DNA of 64,000 bases from Streptomyces hawaiiensis (GCF_004803895.1 NZ_CP021978.1:1178001-1242000); one strand, 5' to 3'; numbered from the stretch's first letter, positions 1-8,296 are shown. Notes: generated from the letters alone by a model not told the origin. Translations and numbers: made by a program.

Positions 1-522
1 GGGATCCTCCATCGTGGCGATGCCGAAGTCGGTGAGGACGACCCGGCCCGAACGGTCGAGCAGGATGTTGCCCGGCTTCACGTCCCGGTGCAGGACGCCC
101 GCGCGGTGGGCGGCGGCCAGCGCGTCCATGACCTTCGCGCCGATCCCGGCCGCCTCACCCGAATCCAGCGTGCCGCGCTCGCGCAGGACGTCGTCCAGGG
201 ATGGCCCGTCGACCAGTTCCATGACGATGATCGGGCGCCCGTCGACCTGGGCGATGTCGTGCACGGCGATGACGCCGGGGTGGCGCACCCGGGCAGCCGC
301 ACGCGCCTCGCGCCGCATCCGCAGCTGCAGATCGGCCAATTCGGGACCGGCCGCGTCGGTGTAGGTGCGCAGTTCCTTGACCGCGACCTCGCGGCCGAGG
401 ACCTCGTCGACGGCCTTCCAGACGACGCCCATGCCGCCACGCCCCAGCGCCGCCGTGACGCGATAGCGGCCCGCCAGCAGCCGTCCGGCCCCGTCCGACT
501 GCCCGTACTCCCCCGTTGACAC
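1..522 (-). CDS. Serine/threonine protein kinase, N-terminal part (3' end outside window)
   Basis: Cytosolic start of a Hanks-type Ser/Thr kinase; 174 codons are present and the rest lies before base 1. A GTG start at 522 follows a GGGGCAG ribosome site. The kinase fold begins directly: glycine loop GRGGMG (residues 27-32), catalytic lysine in VAVKE (K49), catalytic loop HRDVKPGN (145-152) and the DFG metal motif (165-167). The window cuts the gene in the activation segment just after TMEDP. PknB-like actinobacterial kinases often have a C-terminal membrane or sensor part, which cannot be seen here. The start was chosen because the kinase homology begins only about 15 residues later. Substrate unknown. 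Confidence 0.93.
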   Translation of the reverse strand, partial: MSTGEYGQSDGAGRLLAGRYRVTAALGRGGMGVVWKAVDEVLGREVAVKELRTYTDAAGPELADLQLRMRREARAAARVRHPGVIAVHDIAQVDGRPIIVMELVDGPSLDDVLRERGTLDSGEAAGIGAKVMDALAAAHRAGVLHRDVKPGNILLDRSGRVVLTDFGIATMEDP

Positions 523-678
523 CGCTGCCCCGTTCCTGTGACCCCACCGCGGATACGCCGACGACCCACACCCTCGGCGCGTGGCGTAAAGACTACGGGG
601 CGGCGGTGACGGCGAAAGCCGCCGGCGACGGCTGTGACAGGGCCGGTACGTGCCGGCCGGTACGTCGTACGGACGCCG

Positions 679-1980
679 TCAGGCGGAGGCCGTCAGATCC
701 CCGCGCCGGGGCGCCGCGAAGCTCTCCAGGTCCGCCCGGGTCAGGCCGGCCAGGCGGGCGACCTCCCCGATGTCCAGGGCGCCGCAGTCCAGGCCGCGCA
801 GCAGGTAGCCGCTGAGGGCCTTGGCGGTGGCGGGCTCGTCCATGACGTCGCCGCCGGTGCGGTTGGCGTAGCGGGACAGGCGGGCGGCGGCCTGCTCGAA
901 GCCCTCGCGGTAGAAGGCGAAGACGGCCGCGTAGCGGGTGGGGATGTGGCCGGGGTGCATGTCCCAGCCCTGGTAGTAGGCGCGGGCCAGGGCGCGGCGG
1001 GTGAGGCCGTAGTGCAGCCGCCAGGCGTCGTGGACCTTCGCGGTCGGACCGACCGGCAGGACGTTCGTCGAGCCGTCCGAGACGCGTACGCCGGTACCGG
1101 CCGCGGCGACCTGCATGACGGCCTTGGCGTGGTCCGCGGCGGGGTGGTCACTGGCTTGGTGGGCGGCGGAGACGCCGAGGCAGGCGCTGTAGTCGAAGGT
1201 GCCGTAGTGCAGGCCGGTGGCGCGGCCCTCGGCGGCCTGGATCATGCGGGCGACGGTGGCGGTGCCGTCGGCGGCGAGGATGGACTGGCTGGTCTCGATC
1301 TGGATCTCGAAGCCGATCCGGCCGGGCTCGAGGCCGTGCGCCTTCTCGAAGGCGTCCAGCAGCCGTGCCATGGCGGTGACCTGCTCGGCGTACGTCACCT
1401 TCGGCAGGGTGAGCACCAGCCCGCCGGGCAGGCCGCCGGCCTCGATCAGTCCGGTGAGGAAGATGTCGAGGGTGCGGATGCCCCGGGCGCGTACGGGCGC
1501 CTCCATGCACTTCATGCGGATGCCCATGTACGGGGCGGCGGTGCCGTCCTCGTAGGCCTCGGCGACGATCCGGGCGGCGCGGGCGGCGGCCTCGTCCTCC
1601 TCGGCGTCGGGGCGGTTGCCGTAGCCGTCCTCGAAGTCGACGCGCAGGTCCTCGATCGGCTCGCGCTCCAGCTTGGCGCGCACGCGCGCGTGGACGGGCT
1701 CGGCGAGTTCCTCGGAGAGACCGAGGACGGCGGCGAAGGACGCGGCGTCCGGGGCGTGTTCGTCGAGGGCGGCCAGCGCCCGGTCGCCCCAGGAGCGGAC
1801 GGTGTCGGCGTCGAAGGCGTCGCCGGGTACGTAGACGGTGTGGACGGGCTGGCGGGTGCCGGGGTCCCCGGGGTAGCGGCGCTCCAGCTCCGCGTCGACC
1901 GGCGCGAGGGAGGCGCTGATCTCCTCGCTGACCGCGCCCGCGAGGCTCGTCGCCACCTTCTCCTGCTGGCCCTGACCCAT
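679..1980 (-). CDS. HpcH/HpaI aldolase / citrate-lyase-like protein (DUF6986 type)
   Basis: A 433-residue soluble protein resembling the aldolase/malate synthase-like TIM-barrel family known in actinobacteria as DUF6986. Recognisable pieces are the acidic VDFEDGYG segment, GGLVLTLPKV, the GFEIQIETSQS strand and GLHYGTFDYSACLGV, which match the metal- and acid-binding strands of HpcH/citrate lyase beta enzymes. The reading frame stays open to base 2103, but the ATG at 1980 has a GAGGAGGG ribosome site at the right distance. Likely role (inference): cleavage or condensation of a 2-oxo acid or CoA ester. The palindrome just upstream suggests repression by an IclR-type regulator. No operon partner is visible. 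Confidence 0.82.
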   Translation of the reverse strand: MGQGQQEKVATSLAGAVSEEISASLAPVDAELERRYPGDPGTRQPVHTVYVPGDAFDADTVRSWGDRALAALDEHAPDAASFAAVLGLSEELAEPVHARVRAKLEREPIEDLRVDFEDGYGNRPDAEEDEAAARAARIVAEAYEDGTAAPYMGIRMKCMEAPVRARGIRTLDIFLTGLIEAGGLPGGLVLTLPKVTYAEQVTAMARLLDAFEKAHGLEPGRIGFEIQIETSQSILAADGTATVARMIQAAEGRATGLHYGTFDYSACLGVSAAHQASDHPAADHAKAVMQVAAAGTGVRVSDGSTNVLPVGPTAKVHDAWRLHYGLTRRALARAYYQGWDMHPGHIPTRYAAVFAFYREGFEQAAARLSRYANRTGGDVMDEPATAKALSGYLLRGLDCGALDIGEVARLAGLTRADLESFAAPRRGDLTASA

Positions 1981-1997
1981 TCCGAGACCCTCCTCTT

Positions 1998-2012
1998 TTC
2001 CGCTGTACGGAA
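1998..2012. promoter_or_regulatory. IclR-type palindrome TTCCG-N5-CGGAA
   Basis: A perfect 5+5 inverted repeat with a 5-base centre, located between the ribosome site of the aldolase-like gene (start 1980) and the promoter region it shares with the divergent endonuclease gene. IclR-family repressors often bind short palindromes of this shape. Assignment to such a regulator is inference. Confidence 0.45.
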
Positions 2013-2174
2013 TCAACAATCCGTAGAGCGAAGTTATCGGCCGACCTTCGGCCTGGTCAACACCGTCTTGAAGTGGGGTTCCCCATCCTTCACCCTTGGT
2101 CACTGCCGACCCGACCTCATCTTCCGTATCCAGAAGGCAAGCTTCATCCTGACGTGCAAGGGGAGGGAGACCAC

Positions 2175-3080
2175 GTGCCGAACGAGGTCGGAGTGACGCG
2201 CCGCCACGGGCTCAAGGCAGCGGCGGCCGCCGCCATCGCAGGACCACTGCTCACCACCGCGGGCCCCACGCAGCCCGCTTCCGCCGGCGAGCACCCGGGC
2301 GCCCTGGACGTCATGACGTTCAACGTCCGCTTCGGGACCGTCGTCGACAAGACACCGCGCTGGGCCGTGCGCCGACCGGTGATGCGAGAACTGCTGCGCC
2401 GCGAGCGACCGCACGTCATCGGCACCCAGGAAGGGCTCTACCGGCAAGTGCGCGCGATCGAGAAGGACCTCGGCGGGCACTACGACTGGATCGGCACCGG
2501 ACGCGGGGGCGGGAGCAAGGACGAGTTCATGGCGGTCTTCTACGACACGCGCAGACTCGAGCCGATCGAGTTCGATCACTTCTGGCTGTCCGACACCCCG
2601 TACACGATCGCCTCGAACACCTGGGACGCGGACTGGCTGCGCATGGTGACCTGGGTCCGTTTCGCCGATCTCGGCGACGGGGGACGGGAGTTCTACGTCC
2701 TCAACACCCACCTGGACAGCGTCAGCCAGTACGCCCGGGAACGCTCGGCGGGGCTCATCGGCGAGACGGTCGCCGCCTGGGACCGGTCGTTACCGGTCAT
2801 CGTCACCGGCGACTTCAACGCGGCCGCCCACGACAACCGGGTGCACGACCTCATGCTGGACATCGGACTGGTGGACGCCTGGGACACGGCGGCCTCGCGG
2901 GGTCCGGCGTACGGGACGCACCACGGCTATCGGGCGCCCAGGCCCGGCGGGCGGCGCATCGACTGGATCCTCACCACGCCCGGCGTGACCACGCACTGGG
3001 CCGGGATGAACACCTTCAGCAGGGACGGGACGTATCCGAGCGACCATCTGCCGGTGCAGGCCTCGATGACCCTGGGATGA
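2175..3080 (+). CDS. Secreted endonuclease/exonuclease/phosphatase family protein
   Basis: A 301-residue protein of the DNase I/synaptojanin-like metal hydrolase fold, predicted to be exported. The N-terminus carries a Tat-like signal, TRRHGLK followed by an alanine-rich stretch ending near PASAGEH. Family motifs are in order: TFNVRFGT, GTQEGL (metal Glu), NTHLDS (about 177), GDFNA (about 212) and SDHLPV near the C-terminus. Phosphodiester or phosphomonoester cleavage is expected; substrate unknown. The GTG at 2175 behind GGGAGGGAG is preferred over the upstream ATG because the signal peptide then starts properly; GTG 2193 is an alternative. One leucine codon (2790-2792) is TTA, so translation should need the bldA tRNA. 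Confidence 0.85.
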   Translation: MPNEVGVTRRHGLKAAAAAAIAGPLLTTAGPTQPASAGEHPGALDVMTFNVRFGTVVDKTPRWAVRRPVMRELLRRERPHVIGTQEGLYRQVRAIEKDLGGHYDWIGTGRGGGSKDEFMAVFYDTRRLEPIEFDHFWLSDTPYTIASNTWDADWLRMVTWVRFADLGDGGREFYVLNTHLDSVSQYARERSAGLIGETVAAWDRSLPVIVTGDFNAAAHDNRVHDLMLDIGLVDAWDTAASRGPAYGTHHGYRAPRPGGRRIDWILTTPGVTTHWAGMNTFSRDGTYPSDHLPVQASMTLG

Positions 3081-3084
3081 GAAG

Positions 3085-3120
3085 AGGCCCCCGTGACCGT
3101 TCGCGCGGTCACGGGGGCCT
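3085..3120. terminator. Bidirectional hairpin terminator
   Basis: A perfect 15-bp stem (AGGCCCCCGTGACCG pairing with its complement) around a TTCGCG loop, lying between the convergent endonuclease and etfA genes. Confidence 0.85.
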
Positions 3121-3137
3121 TCCACAGCCGGAATCGA

Positions 3138-4100
3138 TCAGCCCTTGCGGGTCTTGATCTCCTCGGTCAGGGCCGGGACGACGTCGAAGAGGTCGCCGAC
3201 GACGCCGTAGTCGACGAGGTCGAAGATCGGAGCCTCGGCGTCCTTGTTGATCGCCACGATCGTCTTCGAGGTCTGCATACCGGCGCGGTGCTGGATGGCG
3301 CCGGAGATGCCGTTGGCGATGTACAGCTGCGGCGAGACGGACTTGCCGGTCTGGCCGACCTGGTTGGTGTGCGGGTACCAGCCGGCGTCCACCGCGGCGC
3401 GCGAGGCACCGACGGCGGCACCGAGGGAGTCGGCGAGCGCCTCGATGATCGCGAAGTTCTCCGCGCCGTTGACGCCACGGCCACCGGAGACCACGATCGC
3501 GGCCTCGGTCAGCTCCGGACGGCCCGTCGACTCACGCGGCGTACGGCCGGTGACCTTGGTGCCGGTGGCCTGCGCGGAGAAGGTCACGGACAGGGCCTCG
3601 ACCGCGCCGGCGGCCGGGGCGGCCTCGACGGCGGCGCTGTTGGGCTTGACCGTGATGACCGGGGTGCCCTTGGAGACACGGGACTTGGTGGTGAAGGACG
3701 CGGCGAACACGGACTGCGTGGCCACCGGACCGGAGTCGCCGGCCTCCAGGTCGACGGCGTCGGTGATGATGCCGGTACCCAGACGCAGCGCCAGACGCGC
3801 GGCGATCTCCTTGCCCTCGGCGGAGGACGGGACCAGCACGGCAGCCGGGGACACGGCCTCGTGTGCGGCCTGGAGGGCGTCGACCTTCGGTACGACCAGG
3901 TAGTCGGCGTACTCCGCGGCCTCGTGCGTGAGGACCTTGACCGCGCCGTGCTCGGCGAGCGTGGCGGCGGTGTCACCGGCGCCGTTGCCCAGCGCGACGG
4001 CGACCGGCTCGCCGATGCGGCGGGCCAGGGTCAGCAGCTCCAGGGTGGGCTTGCGGACGGCGCCGTCCACGTGGTCGACGTAGACGAGAACTTCAGCCAT
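3138..4100 (-). CDS. etfA: Electron transfer flavoprotein, alpha subunit
   Basis: A 320-residue FixB/EtfA protein, the usual length. With EtfB it forms the soluble FAD- and AMP-containing carrier that takes electrons from acyl-CoA dehydrogenases and passes them to the respiratory chain. The N-terminal alpha/beta domain ([13 protein letters not shown]) is followed by the conserved FAD-binding C-terminal domain with [65 protein letters not shown] and the terminal [16 protein letters not shown]. The ATG at 4100 follows a GGAGAGAAG site. The gene lies 57 bases downstream of etfB in the same direction, so the two are almost certainly one operon. Confidence 0.96.
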   Translation of the reverse strand: MAEVLVYVDHVDGAVRKPTLELLTLARRIGEPVAVALGNGAGDTAATLAEHGAVKVLTHEAAEYADYLVVPKVDALQAAHEAVSPAAVLVPSSAEGKEIAARLALRLGTGIITDAVDLEAGDSGPVATQSVFAASFTTKSRVSKGTPVITVKPNSAAVEAAPAAGAVEALSVTFSAQATGTKVTGRTPRESTGRPELTEAAIVVSGGRGVNGAENFAIIEALADSLGAAVGASRAAVDAGWYPHTNQVGQTGKSVSPQLYIANGISGAIQHRAGMQTSKTIVAINKDAEAPIFDLVDYGVVGDLFDVVPALTEEIKTRKG

Positions 4101-4157
4101 GGGACTTCTTCTCTCCTGCTTGCGAAAGATGAGGGACGGATCGCGACTGCGTCGGGC

Positions 4158-4946
4158 CTAGATGAACTTCTGGCCCGCGAGGTACTCGGCGAGCTGCTTG
4201 CCGCCCTCGCCCTCGTCCTTGACGATCGTGCCCGCGGTGCGGGCCGGGCGCTCGGTCGCGCCGTCGACCGTGGTGTAGGCGCCCTCCAGGCCGACCTCCT
4301 CGGCCTCGATGTCGAGGTCGGACAGGTCCCAGGACTGAACCGGCTTCTTCTTGGCCGCCATGATGCCCTTGAAGGACGGGTAACGGGCCTCGCCCGACTG
4401 GTCGGTCACGGACACGACCGCGGGGAGGGAGGCCTCCAGGTTCTCGGAGGCGGCGTCGCCGTCGCGGCGGCCCTTGACCGTGCCGTCCTCGACGGAGACC
4501 TCGGAGAGCAGGGTGACCTGCGGGACGCCCAGGCGCTCGGCGAGCAGCGCGGGCACGACGCCCATGGTGCCGTCGGTGGAGGCCATGCCGGAGACGACCA
4601 GGTCGTAGCCGGCCTTCTCGATCGCCTTGGCCAGGACCAGGGAGGTGCCGATGGCGTCGGTGCCGTGGATGTCGTCGTCCTCGACGTGGATCGCCTTGTC
4701 CGCGCCCATGGACAGCGCCTTGCGCAGGGCGTCCTTGGCGTCCTCGGGGCCCACCGTCAGAACGGTGATCTCCACGTCGTCGTCGGAGTTCTCGGAGATC
4801 TGCAGCGCCTGCTCGACCGCGTACTCGTCGAGCTCGGAGAGCAGACCGTCCACGTCGTCCCGGTCGACGGTCAGGTCATCGGCGAAGTGCCGGTCGCCAG
4901 TGGCGTCGGGCACGTACTTCACAGTGACAACGATCCTCAAGCTCAC
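4158..4946 (-). CDS. etfB: Electron transfer flavoprotein, beta subunit
   Basis: A 262-residue FixA/EtfB protein, first gene of the etfB-etfA operon. Conserved features are VVTVKYVPD at the N-terminus, NDDV-type strands leading to TVGPEDAKDALRKALSMGADKAIHV (adenine nucleotide-binding signature), GMASTDGTMGVVPALLAERLGVPQVT and SVTDQSGEARYPSFKGIMAAKKKP. It supplies the AMP-binding half of ETF and the recognition surface for dehydrogenase partners. The start is GTG with AGGAGAG upstream. Several dyads precede it in the promoter region, so control by more than one repressor is likely. Confidence 0.96.
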   Translation of the reverse strand: MSLRIVVTVKYVPDATGDRHFADDLTVDRDDVDGLLSELDEYAVEQALQISENSDDDVEITVLTVGPEDAKDALRKALSMGADKAIHVEDDDIHGTDAIGTSLVLAKAIEKAGYDLVVSGMASTDGTMGVVPALLAERLGVPQVTLLSEVSVEDGTVKGRRDGDAASENLEASLPAVVSVTDQSGEARYPSFKGIMAAKKKPVQSWDLSDLDIEAEEVGLEGAYTTVDGATERPARTAGTIVKDEGEGGKQLAEYLAGQKFI

Positions 4947-4975
4947 GCCGGCTCTCCTACTGCATCGTCATTTCC

Positions 4976-5099
4976 ATGCTGCCTACTTGCAGGCAGCATA
5001 GGCGCCTCTAGCGTCCGATCCCGGTCGGGGCGACCCACGCCCCGAGCGAAATATTACTCGTCAGTACACCCAGTTCGTTCCCGCTAAGCAAGCGCTTTG
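4976..5099 (-). promoter_or_regulatory. etfBA promoter region with three dyads
   Basis: Three inverted repeats lie upstream of etfB. The first is a perfect ATGCTGCCT-N6-AGGCAGCAT at 4976-4999. The second is TTACTCGTCAGTAC at 5054-5067, similar to TetR-type sites. The third is a CAAGCGCTTTG core at 5089-5099, whose complement shares the 11-mer AAAGCGCTTGC with the pectate lyase promoter. Function is inferred only from symmetry and position. Confidence 0.5.
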
Positions 5100-5165
5100 A
5101 ACTGTGACCTTCGCAACGCAGCGTAACCGGAACTCGACGGTCACGCAGCCGGGGGGATGCCCGGC

Positions 5166-5657
5166 TCAGTCGCGCAGACGCTGGAATCGTCCCTGGTGGT
5201 AGAGGAGCGGACGGCCGGTGCCGGTGGGGTCGCCGTGCACGACCTCGGCGAGCACGATCCGGTGGTCACCGGCGGGCACGCGCGCGACGACGCGGCCCAC
5301 CAGCCAGGCGAGCACGCCGTCGAGGACGGGAACGCCCTCGGGCCCTTCCCGCCAGGCGGTGGGCGGGCCGAAGCGGTCGGCGCCGCTGCGGGCGAAGGTG
5401 GCGGCCAGCTCCTGCTGGTGCTCACCGAGGACGTGGACACCGACGTGGTCCGCCGCCGCGATCGCGGGCCAGCTGGAGGCGCCGGTACCGATCCCGAAGG
5501 ACAGCAGGGGCGGCTCGGCGGAGACGGACGTCAGGGACGTCGCGGTGAATCCCACCGGACCCGCCTCGCCACGAGCGGTGATGACGGCGACTCCCGCCGC
5601 GTGCCGCCGGAAGACCGAGCGCAGGAGGTCGGGCGTGGCGAGAAGATCCGCAGGCAT
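5166..5657 (-). CDS. Flavin reductase-like (FMN-binding split barrel) protein
   Basis: A 163-residue protein of the short-chain flavin reductase family (the reductase component of two-component monooxygenases). Typical landmarks are FRRHAAGVAVITA near the N-terminus, GFTATSLTSVSAEPPLLSFGIG (FMN contact region), HVGVHVLGEHQQELAATFA, and a C-terminal GDHRIVLAEVV(H)GD block. It would reduce FMN or FAD with NAD(P)H and hand the reduced flavin to a partner oxygenase; none is adjacent, so the partner is unknown. The open frame runs on upstream for 160 codons, but family similarity and composition support ATG 5657. It is monocistronic here, convergent with nothing. Confidence 0.88.
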   Translation of the reverse strand: MPADLLATPDLLRSVFRRHAAGVAVITARGEAGPVGFTATSLTSVSAEPPLLSFGIGTGASSWPAIAAADHVGVHVLGEHQQELAATFARSGADRFGPPTAWREGPEGVPVLDGVLAWLVGRVVARVPAGDHRIVLAEVVHGDPTGTGRPLLYHQGRFQRLRD

Positions 5658-5740
5658 GGGGTCAGGCTGACGATAACCGGGACGCGCAGTCAAGCTCGTT
5701 CCGTGATGTGGGAGATGGCTCACTGGCGGCGTCCCGCCCG

Positions 5741-6157
5741 TCACACCGCTTCCCCGAGCGCGGCGATCACGTCGGCCTTGCGCGGCTGCCCCGTGGCCCG
5801 CCGCACCACCCGGCCGTCGGCGTCCAGGACCAGCACGGTCGGGGTCTTGAGGATGTCCAGCCGCCGTACGAGGTCCAGATGAGCCTCGGCGTCGACCTCG
5901 ACGTGGGTCACGCCCGGCACCAGGCCGGCGACCTCGCCCAGGACCCGCCGGGTTGCCCGGCAGGGCGCGCAGAACGCGCTCGAGAACTGCACGAGCGTGG
6001 CCCGCTCGCCGAGTTCCGCGCCCAGTTCCGCCGCATCGAGCCGCTTGCCGTCGTCGCGCCCGCGCACCCGCACTCTCCCGCTCCGCCGCCGTTGCAGCAC
6101 TCCGTAGGCGCTCGCCGCCGCGAGCACCACCACGCACACCACCAGTCCGGTCATCAT
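5741..6157 (-). CDS. Membrane-anchored thioredoxin family protein
   Basis: A 138-residue thioredoxin-fold protein with an N-terminal membrane segment (residues about 3-20, MTGLVVCVVVLAAASAYGV) followed by a basic linker, so the redox domain probably faces one side of the membrane while staying tethered. The active site is CAPC (C63-C66) in LVQFSSAFCAPCRAT, and the cis-proline strand is LKTPTVLVLD. It likely reduces disulfides of a partner. Two consecutive ATG codons (6157, 6154) are possible starts. The gene is divergent from a DUF4395 membrane protein 75 bases away; thioredoxin/DUF4395 pairings are common in actinobacteria. The much longer antisense frame here is a shadow. Confidence 0.88.
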   Translation of the reverse strand: MMTGLVVCVVVLAAASAYGVLQRRRSGRVRVRGRDDGKRLDAAELGAELGERATLVQFSSAFCAPCRATRRVLGEVAGLVPGVTHVEVDAEAHLDLVRRLDILKTPTVLVLDADGRVVRRATGQPRKADVIAALGEAV

Positions 6158-6232
6158 CTGCTGCAAGCGTTCACGAGACCGCAAAGATTCCCGCCACCGC
6201 AATCCGGCCATCCTGCGGAATGCTTGGTTCCC

Positions 6233-6649
6233 ATGGACATCGATGTGAGGGGGCCGCGTTTCGGCGCGGCCGTCACGGCCGCCGTCCTGGCGGCCGTTCT
6301 GGTCACGGGGAACGCCTGGCTGCTGGCCTGGCAGACGCTGGCCTTCCTGCTCGGCGCGGCGGGCGGGGTCGGCCGCTCCCCGTACGGCCTGCTGTTCGCC
6401 AGGGCCGTACGGCCGCGGCTCGGGCCGCCGACGGAGTTCGAGGCGCCCGAACCGCCGCGATTCGCCCAGGTGGTGGGGCTGCTTTTCGCCGGATTCGGTC
6501 TCGTGGGCTACACCCTGGGGCCCGGCTGGCTGGGACTCGCGGCGACCGGCGCCGCGCTCGCAGCCGCCTTCCTGAATGCGGCGTTCGGGTACTGCCTGGG
6601 CTGCGAGTTGTACCTGCTCGTGCGGCGGGTGACGGTCCGCGCGGAGTAA
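6233..6649 (+). CDS. DUF4395 membrane protein
   Basis: A 138-residue integral membrane protein with about four hydrophobic segments (roughly residues 11-28, 29-45, 80-97 and 99-115). The start MDIDVRGPRFGAAVTA matches the conserved DUF4395 N-terminus, and the C-terminal NAAFGYCLGCELYLLVRR contains the characteristic CLGCE cysteine pair. Biochemical function is unknown; genes of this family often neighbour thioredoxin or rhodanese genes, and here a membrane-tethered thioredoxin is divergently transcribed, so a role as a redox or sulfur-relay membrane partner is plausible but inferred. No good ribosome site precedes ATG 6233; the start rests on family similarity. Confidence 0.85.
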   Translation: MDIDVRGPRFGAAVTAAVLAAVLVTGNAWLLAWQTLAFLLGAAGGVGRSPYGLLFARAVRPRLGPPTEFEAPEPPRFAQVVGLLFAGFGLVGYTLGPGWLGLAATGAALAAAFLNAAFGYCLGCELYLLVRRVTVRAE

Positions 6650-6760
6650 TGGGGACGCAAAAGCACGAGGTGGGAACCGGCGAGTGACGTGACGAGAATC
6701 TCGCCGCCGCCGGGCACGAGGACTGGCTACCCGGCCGTTCTTCGGGCACGATCTGCGACA

Positions 6761-6783
6761 AGCCGTAAACCTACGGCTGCGTA
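6761..6783. promoter_or_regulatory. Palindromic operator upstream of plsC
   Basis: A perfect inverted repeat AGCCGTA-AACC-TACGGCT (6761-6778), overlapped by a second dyad TACG-GCTG-CGTA (6772-6783), 53-75 bases before plsC. The position fits repressor control of phospholipid synthesis; the regulator is unknown. Confidence 0.5.
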
Positions 6784-6835
6784 ACTTCCACTGGGAATCC
6801 CTTCCCAGGCAGAGCAGGAAGGGTCCGACCCGCCC

Positions 6836-7564
6836 ATGGCAGAGCTCGTCTACCGTCCCGTCGTCGGTTTCGCCCGCACGCTGTTCAAGGTGTGGGATCT
6901 CAAGATCGACCTTCAGGGTTCGGAGAACATCCCGCGCTCGGGCGGCGCCGTGCTGGTGAGCAATCACATCAGCTACCTGGACTTCGTCTTCGACGGCCTG
7001 GCGGCGCTGCCGCAGAAACGTCTCGTGCGTTTCATGGCGAAGGAGTCCGTCTTCCGGCACAAGATCTCCGGTCCGCTGATGCGCGGGATGAAGCACATCC
7101 CCGTGGACCGCAAGCAGGGCGAGGCGGCCTACGCGCACGCCCTGGACTCGCTGCGGTCGGGCGAGATCATCGGGGTCTTCCCCGAGGCGACCATCTCGCA
7201 GTCGTTCACGCTGAAGAGCTTCAAGTCGGGTGCCGCGCGCCTGGCGCAGGAGGCCGGCGTGCCGCTGATCCCGATGGCGGTGTGGGGCACGCAGCGGCTG
7301 TGGACCAAGGGCCACCCGCGCAACTTCAAGCGCAGCCACATCCCCATCACGATCCGGGTGGGCGAGGCGATCGAGGCCTCCCGCGACAAGTACGCGGGCG
7401 CCATCACGCGGCAGTTGCGCGAGCGCGTCCAGGAGCTCCTCGAGGCGGCACAGCGCGCCTACCCCGTCCGCCCCAAGGGCCCGGACGACACCTGGTGGAT
7501 GCCGGCCCACCTCGGCGGCACGGCCCCGACGCCGGAGCAGGTGCGGGCAGCCGAGGCGCACTGA
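6836..7564 (+). CDS. plsC: 1-acyl-sn-glycerol-3-phosphate acyltransferase
   Basis: A 242-residue PlsC/LPLAT acyltransferase that should esterify lysophosphatidic acid to phosphatidic acid at the membrane surface. The catalytic HX4D block is SNHISYLDF (H44, D49), glycerol-phosphate binding is GVFPEATIS (about residue 113; EGTRS in other members, here EATIS), and VPLIPMAVWGTQRL is the usual fourth block. There is no long membrane segment. The C-terminal tail ends in DDTWWMPAHLGG, common in streptomycete members. ATG 6836 follows a short leader with a palindromic site. Multiple plsC paralogues are normal in this genus, so the exact acyl acceptor is not certain. Confidence 0.9.
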   Translation: MAELVYRPVVGFARTLFKVWDLKIDLQGSENIPRSGGAVLVSNHISYLDFVFDGLAALPQKRLVRFMAKESVFRHKISGPLMRGMKHIPVDRKQGEAAYAHALDSLRSGEIIGVFPEATISQSFTLKSFKSGAARLAQEAGVPLIPMAVWGTQRLWTKGHPRNFKRSHIPITIRVGEAIEASRDKYAGAITRQLRERVQELLEAAQRAYPVRPKGPDDTWWMPAHLGGTAPTPEQVRAAEAH

Positions 7565-7582
7565 CGCCCGCCCGGCCGGCTC

Positions 7583-8284
7583 TCAGGCGGAGGACTGCGG
7601 AGCACGGACGGCGATGTCCGCTCCCGGGCTGAACCTCGCCAGCAGTTCGGCGAGTTCCGCAGCGGCCGCCGACACCTCGGCGACCGGCATCGGAGCCAGG
7701 CTTTCCAGCAGGAAGATGCCCGATGCCGTCTGCTCGGTGAGCCGGGTGCGCGGGCCCTGGCGCCAGTTCCAGCGGCGGCAGGTCACGCCCGCGTCGTCGC
7801 GCCACACCACTTCGCCCGCGTCGGGGTGCTCGATGGTCTCCTCGCCCCCGGCGACGGTCACGAAGTCCTCTTCCCCCGTGGCGCGGATCAGGCGCATGCC
7901 GCCCTCGATGCGGTCGACGTCCTCGCCGCCGACGGGGATCAGGTGGGCCACGGAGATGGCGTTGTAGAGGTCGACGAGCAGGTTGACGCGGGGCAGCCCG
8001 GCCTCCGAGAGGGCCCGTTTGGCCAGCGCCTCCGCGGAGTTGCGGGTGCGGGACGGCTTCGAGCCGAACGCCGTGTAGGTCTCGCGCCATGCGGCCATGT
8101 GCGGGTCCTCGTGTGGCGCCCGCCCGTCCAGCCGTACGGCGAGCCGGCGTGCCGCTTCGTCCAGCAGCGCCGAACCGGCGTCACTGCTCGGGCCGTTGAC
8201 CAGGCCGTGCGCTTCGATCGCGACGTGGGTGAAACCGGGCGCGAGGGCGCGTACGTCGTCGGACACGGTCAGCGTGAGCGTCAT
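7583..8284 (-). CDS. B3/B4 (phenylalanyl-tRNA synthetase-like) domain protein
   Basis: A 233-residue stand-alone B3/B4 domain protein. This fold occurs in the beta subunit of PheRS, where it edits mischarged tRNA; free copies are thought to have related editing or binding roles, but the substrate is unproven. Conserved parts are WRETYTAFGSKPSRTRNSAEALAKRAL, PRVNLLVDLYNAISVAHLIPVGGEDVD and GEVVWRDDAGVTCRRWNWRQG. The gene lies 12 bases downstream of a transglutaminase-like gene and is likely co-transcribed with it. ATG 8284 is preceded by an AAGG-type site. Confidence 0.87.
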   Translation of the reverse strand: MTLTLTVSDDVRALAPGFTHVAIEAHGLVNGPSSDAGSALLDEAARRLAVRLDGRAPHEDPHMAAWRETYTAFGSKPSRTRNSAEALAKRALSEAGLPRVNLLVDLYNAISVAHLIPVGGEDVDRIEGGMRLIRATGEEDFVTVAGGEETIEHPDAGEVVWRDDAGVTCRRWNWRQGPRTRLTEQTASGIFLLESLAPMPVAEVSAAAAELAELLARFSPGADIAVRAPQSSA

Positions 8285-8296
8285 GGTCGCCTTGCC

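Noticed and set aside
3093..5087. A 664-codon open frame on the plus strand over etfA and etfB
   Set aside because: It is antisense to two clearly recognised genes and its translation is low-complexity Gly/Val/Arg without family similarity.
5741..7561. A 606-codon minus-strand frame across thioredoxin, DUF4395 and plsC
   Set aside because: Only the last 138 codons (thioredoxin) are real; the rest is antisense to DUF4395 and plsC.
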